Assembly: GCA_015665415.1 (NCBI GenBank)
Contig: JADFAE010000010.1
Span: 1-64,000, forward strand
Direction of reading: 5' to 3'
DNA: 64,000 bases
DNA from: Roseobacter sp.
GTDB taxonomy: Bacteria > Pseudomonadota > Alphaproteobacteria > Rhodobacterales > Rhodobacteraceae
The position numbers were made by a program, and so were the translations under genes. The stretch's first letter is position 1; every line of letters begins with the position of its first letter. The notes below the pieces were generated by a model that did not search any database, was not told the origin of the DNA, and saw only the letters and a list, made by a program, of their open reading frames with translations. This document shows positions 63,785 to 64,000 of this stretch, in pieces.

Positions 63785-64000
63785 TCAAAAAGCCTCCCAA
63801 ATGCAGCGTTCACCTTCAGGGCGGTAGGCCTCAAAGAATTGGGTGGCCTCAGCGTCAGAGGTGCCAAATTCCACTGGACGATCCGAAAAGGAGATCACCA
63901 CCATGCTGGGTGAGAGCGCGTGTTGGTCCAGATAGTCCAGCGCCAGCGACTCGCAGAGATGGTCCATATCGGCGGCGCTGCGCTCAAAATCCATCGCCCT
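63785..64000 (-). CDS. DUF6497-like protein, C-terminal part
   Basis: The reading frame continues past the right edge; about 71 codons are visible. The end of the protein has FERSAADMDHLCESLALDYL, VVISFSDRPVEFGTSDAEAT and FFEAYRPEGERCIWEAF, matching a family I recall as DUF6497 in Rhodobacteraceae propionyl-CoA clusters. An ATG at 63994 exists, but the similarity implies a longer N-terminus, probably with a signal peptide, outside the window. Function unknown. Confidence 0.65.
   Translation of the reverse strand, partial: RAMDFERSAADMDHLCESLALDYLDQHALSPSMVVISFSDRPVEFGTSDAEATQFFEAYRPEGERCIWEAF

Noticed and set aside
1-64000. CRISPR arrays, prophage, intact insertion sequences, integrases
   Set aside because: No regularly spaced repeats, transposase or integrase signatures were seen on either strand.

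Overview
The window looks like chromosome from an alphaproteobacterium of the Rhodobacteraceae, most likely the marine Roseobacter group. Reasons: high GC; a DksA N-terminus typical of the class; a short (451-residue) bacterial ProS without editing insertion; HdaA beside an AI-2E type permease and Ppx; DUF2927, DUF6497-like and DUF4174 proteins; and a propionyl-CoA carboxylase/methylmalonyl-CoA mutase cluster with interspersed small lipoproteins. There is no CRISPR array, intact insertion sequence, prophage or rRNA. The only RNA gene seen is tRNA-Leu(CAG).

Layout. 1-5 kb: dksA (partial) diverges from a MoxR ATPase / DUF2927 lipoprotein / small two-helix protein / VWA protein cassette. 5-11 kb: SDR oxidoreductase, M48 protease, flavin monooxygenase-like protein, PIN protein, RlmI-type methyltransferase and a lipoprotein. 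11-14 kb: glnE and a small co-transcribed gene. 14.4-16.7 kb: tightly coupled operon of ChrR-like cupin, FAD amine oxidase and TetR, with a perfect operator-like palindrome in front. 16.8-19.6 kb: nitrilase-family hydrolase and creatinase-like M24 protein, divergent from a GntR regulator. 19.6-23.4 kb: AraC regulator divergent from an isoquinoline-oxidoreductase-like (iorAB) molybdoenzyme. 23.5-28.9 kb: K+ channel, RND efflux pump with lipoprotein adaptor, small periplasmic protein. 29-33 kb: prpE, preceded by TTTGCAAA-type repeats, then an amidase. 33-36 kb: nadK, glyA, kptA. 36.4-38.2 kb: TetR, PspA and YiaA-like genes with four copies of one palindromic operator. 38-44 kb: esterase, MHYT-GGDEF-EAL protein, tRNA-Leu, hemN. 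44-52 kb: orphan betaine-type binding protein, proS, FAD oxidoreductase, AI-2E transporter, hdaA, ppx. 52-55.7 kb: nuclease-like, TerB-DnaJ, GNAT and VOC genes. 55.8-64 kb: mcm, a sulfotransferase-like gene, pccA and small genes of the propionyl-CoA cluster.

How it fits together. prpE, pccA and mcm form most of a route from propionate to succinyl-CoA; pccB and its regulator are presumably beyond the right edge. Several catabolic or stress operons carry their own regulator next to a visible palindrome, which gives testable regulator-site pairs. Two families of dispersed intergenic hairpin repeats sit at gene 3' ends: one downstream of glnE and mcm operons, the other between convergent gene pairs. 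I see no single dramatic new system. The best leads are the TetR-PspA operator array, the cupin-amine oxidase-TetR operon, the metal-ligand-less M24 operon, the MoxR-DUF2927-VWA cassette, and the hairpin repeats.
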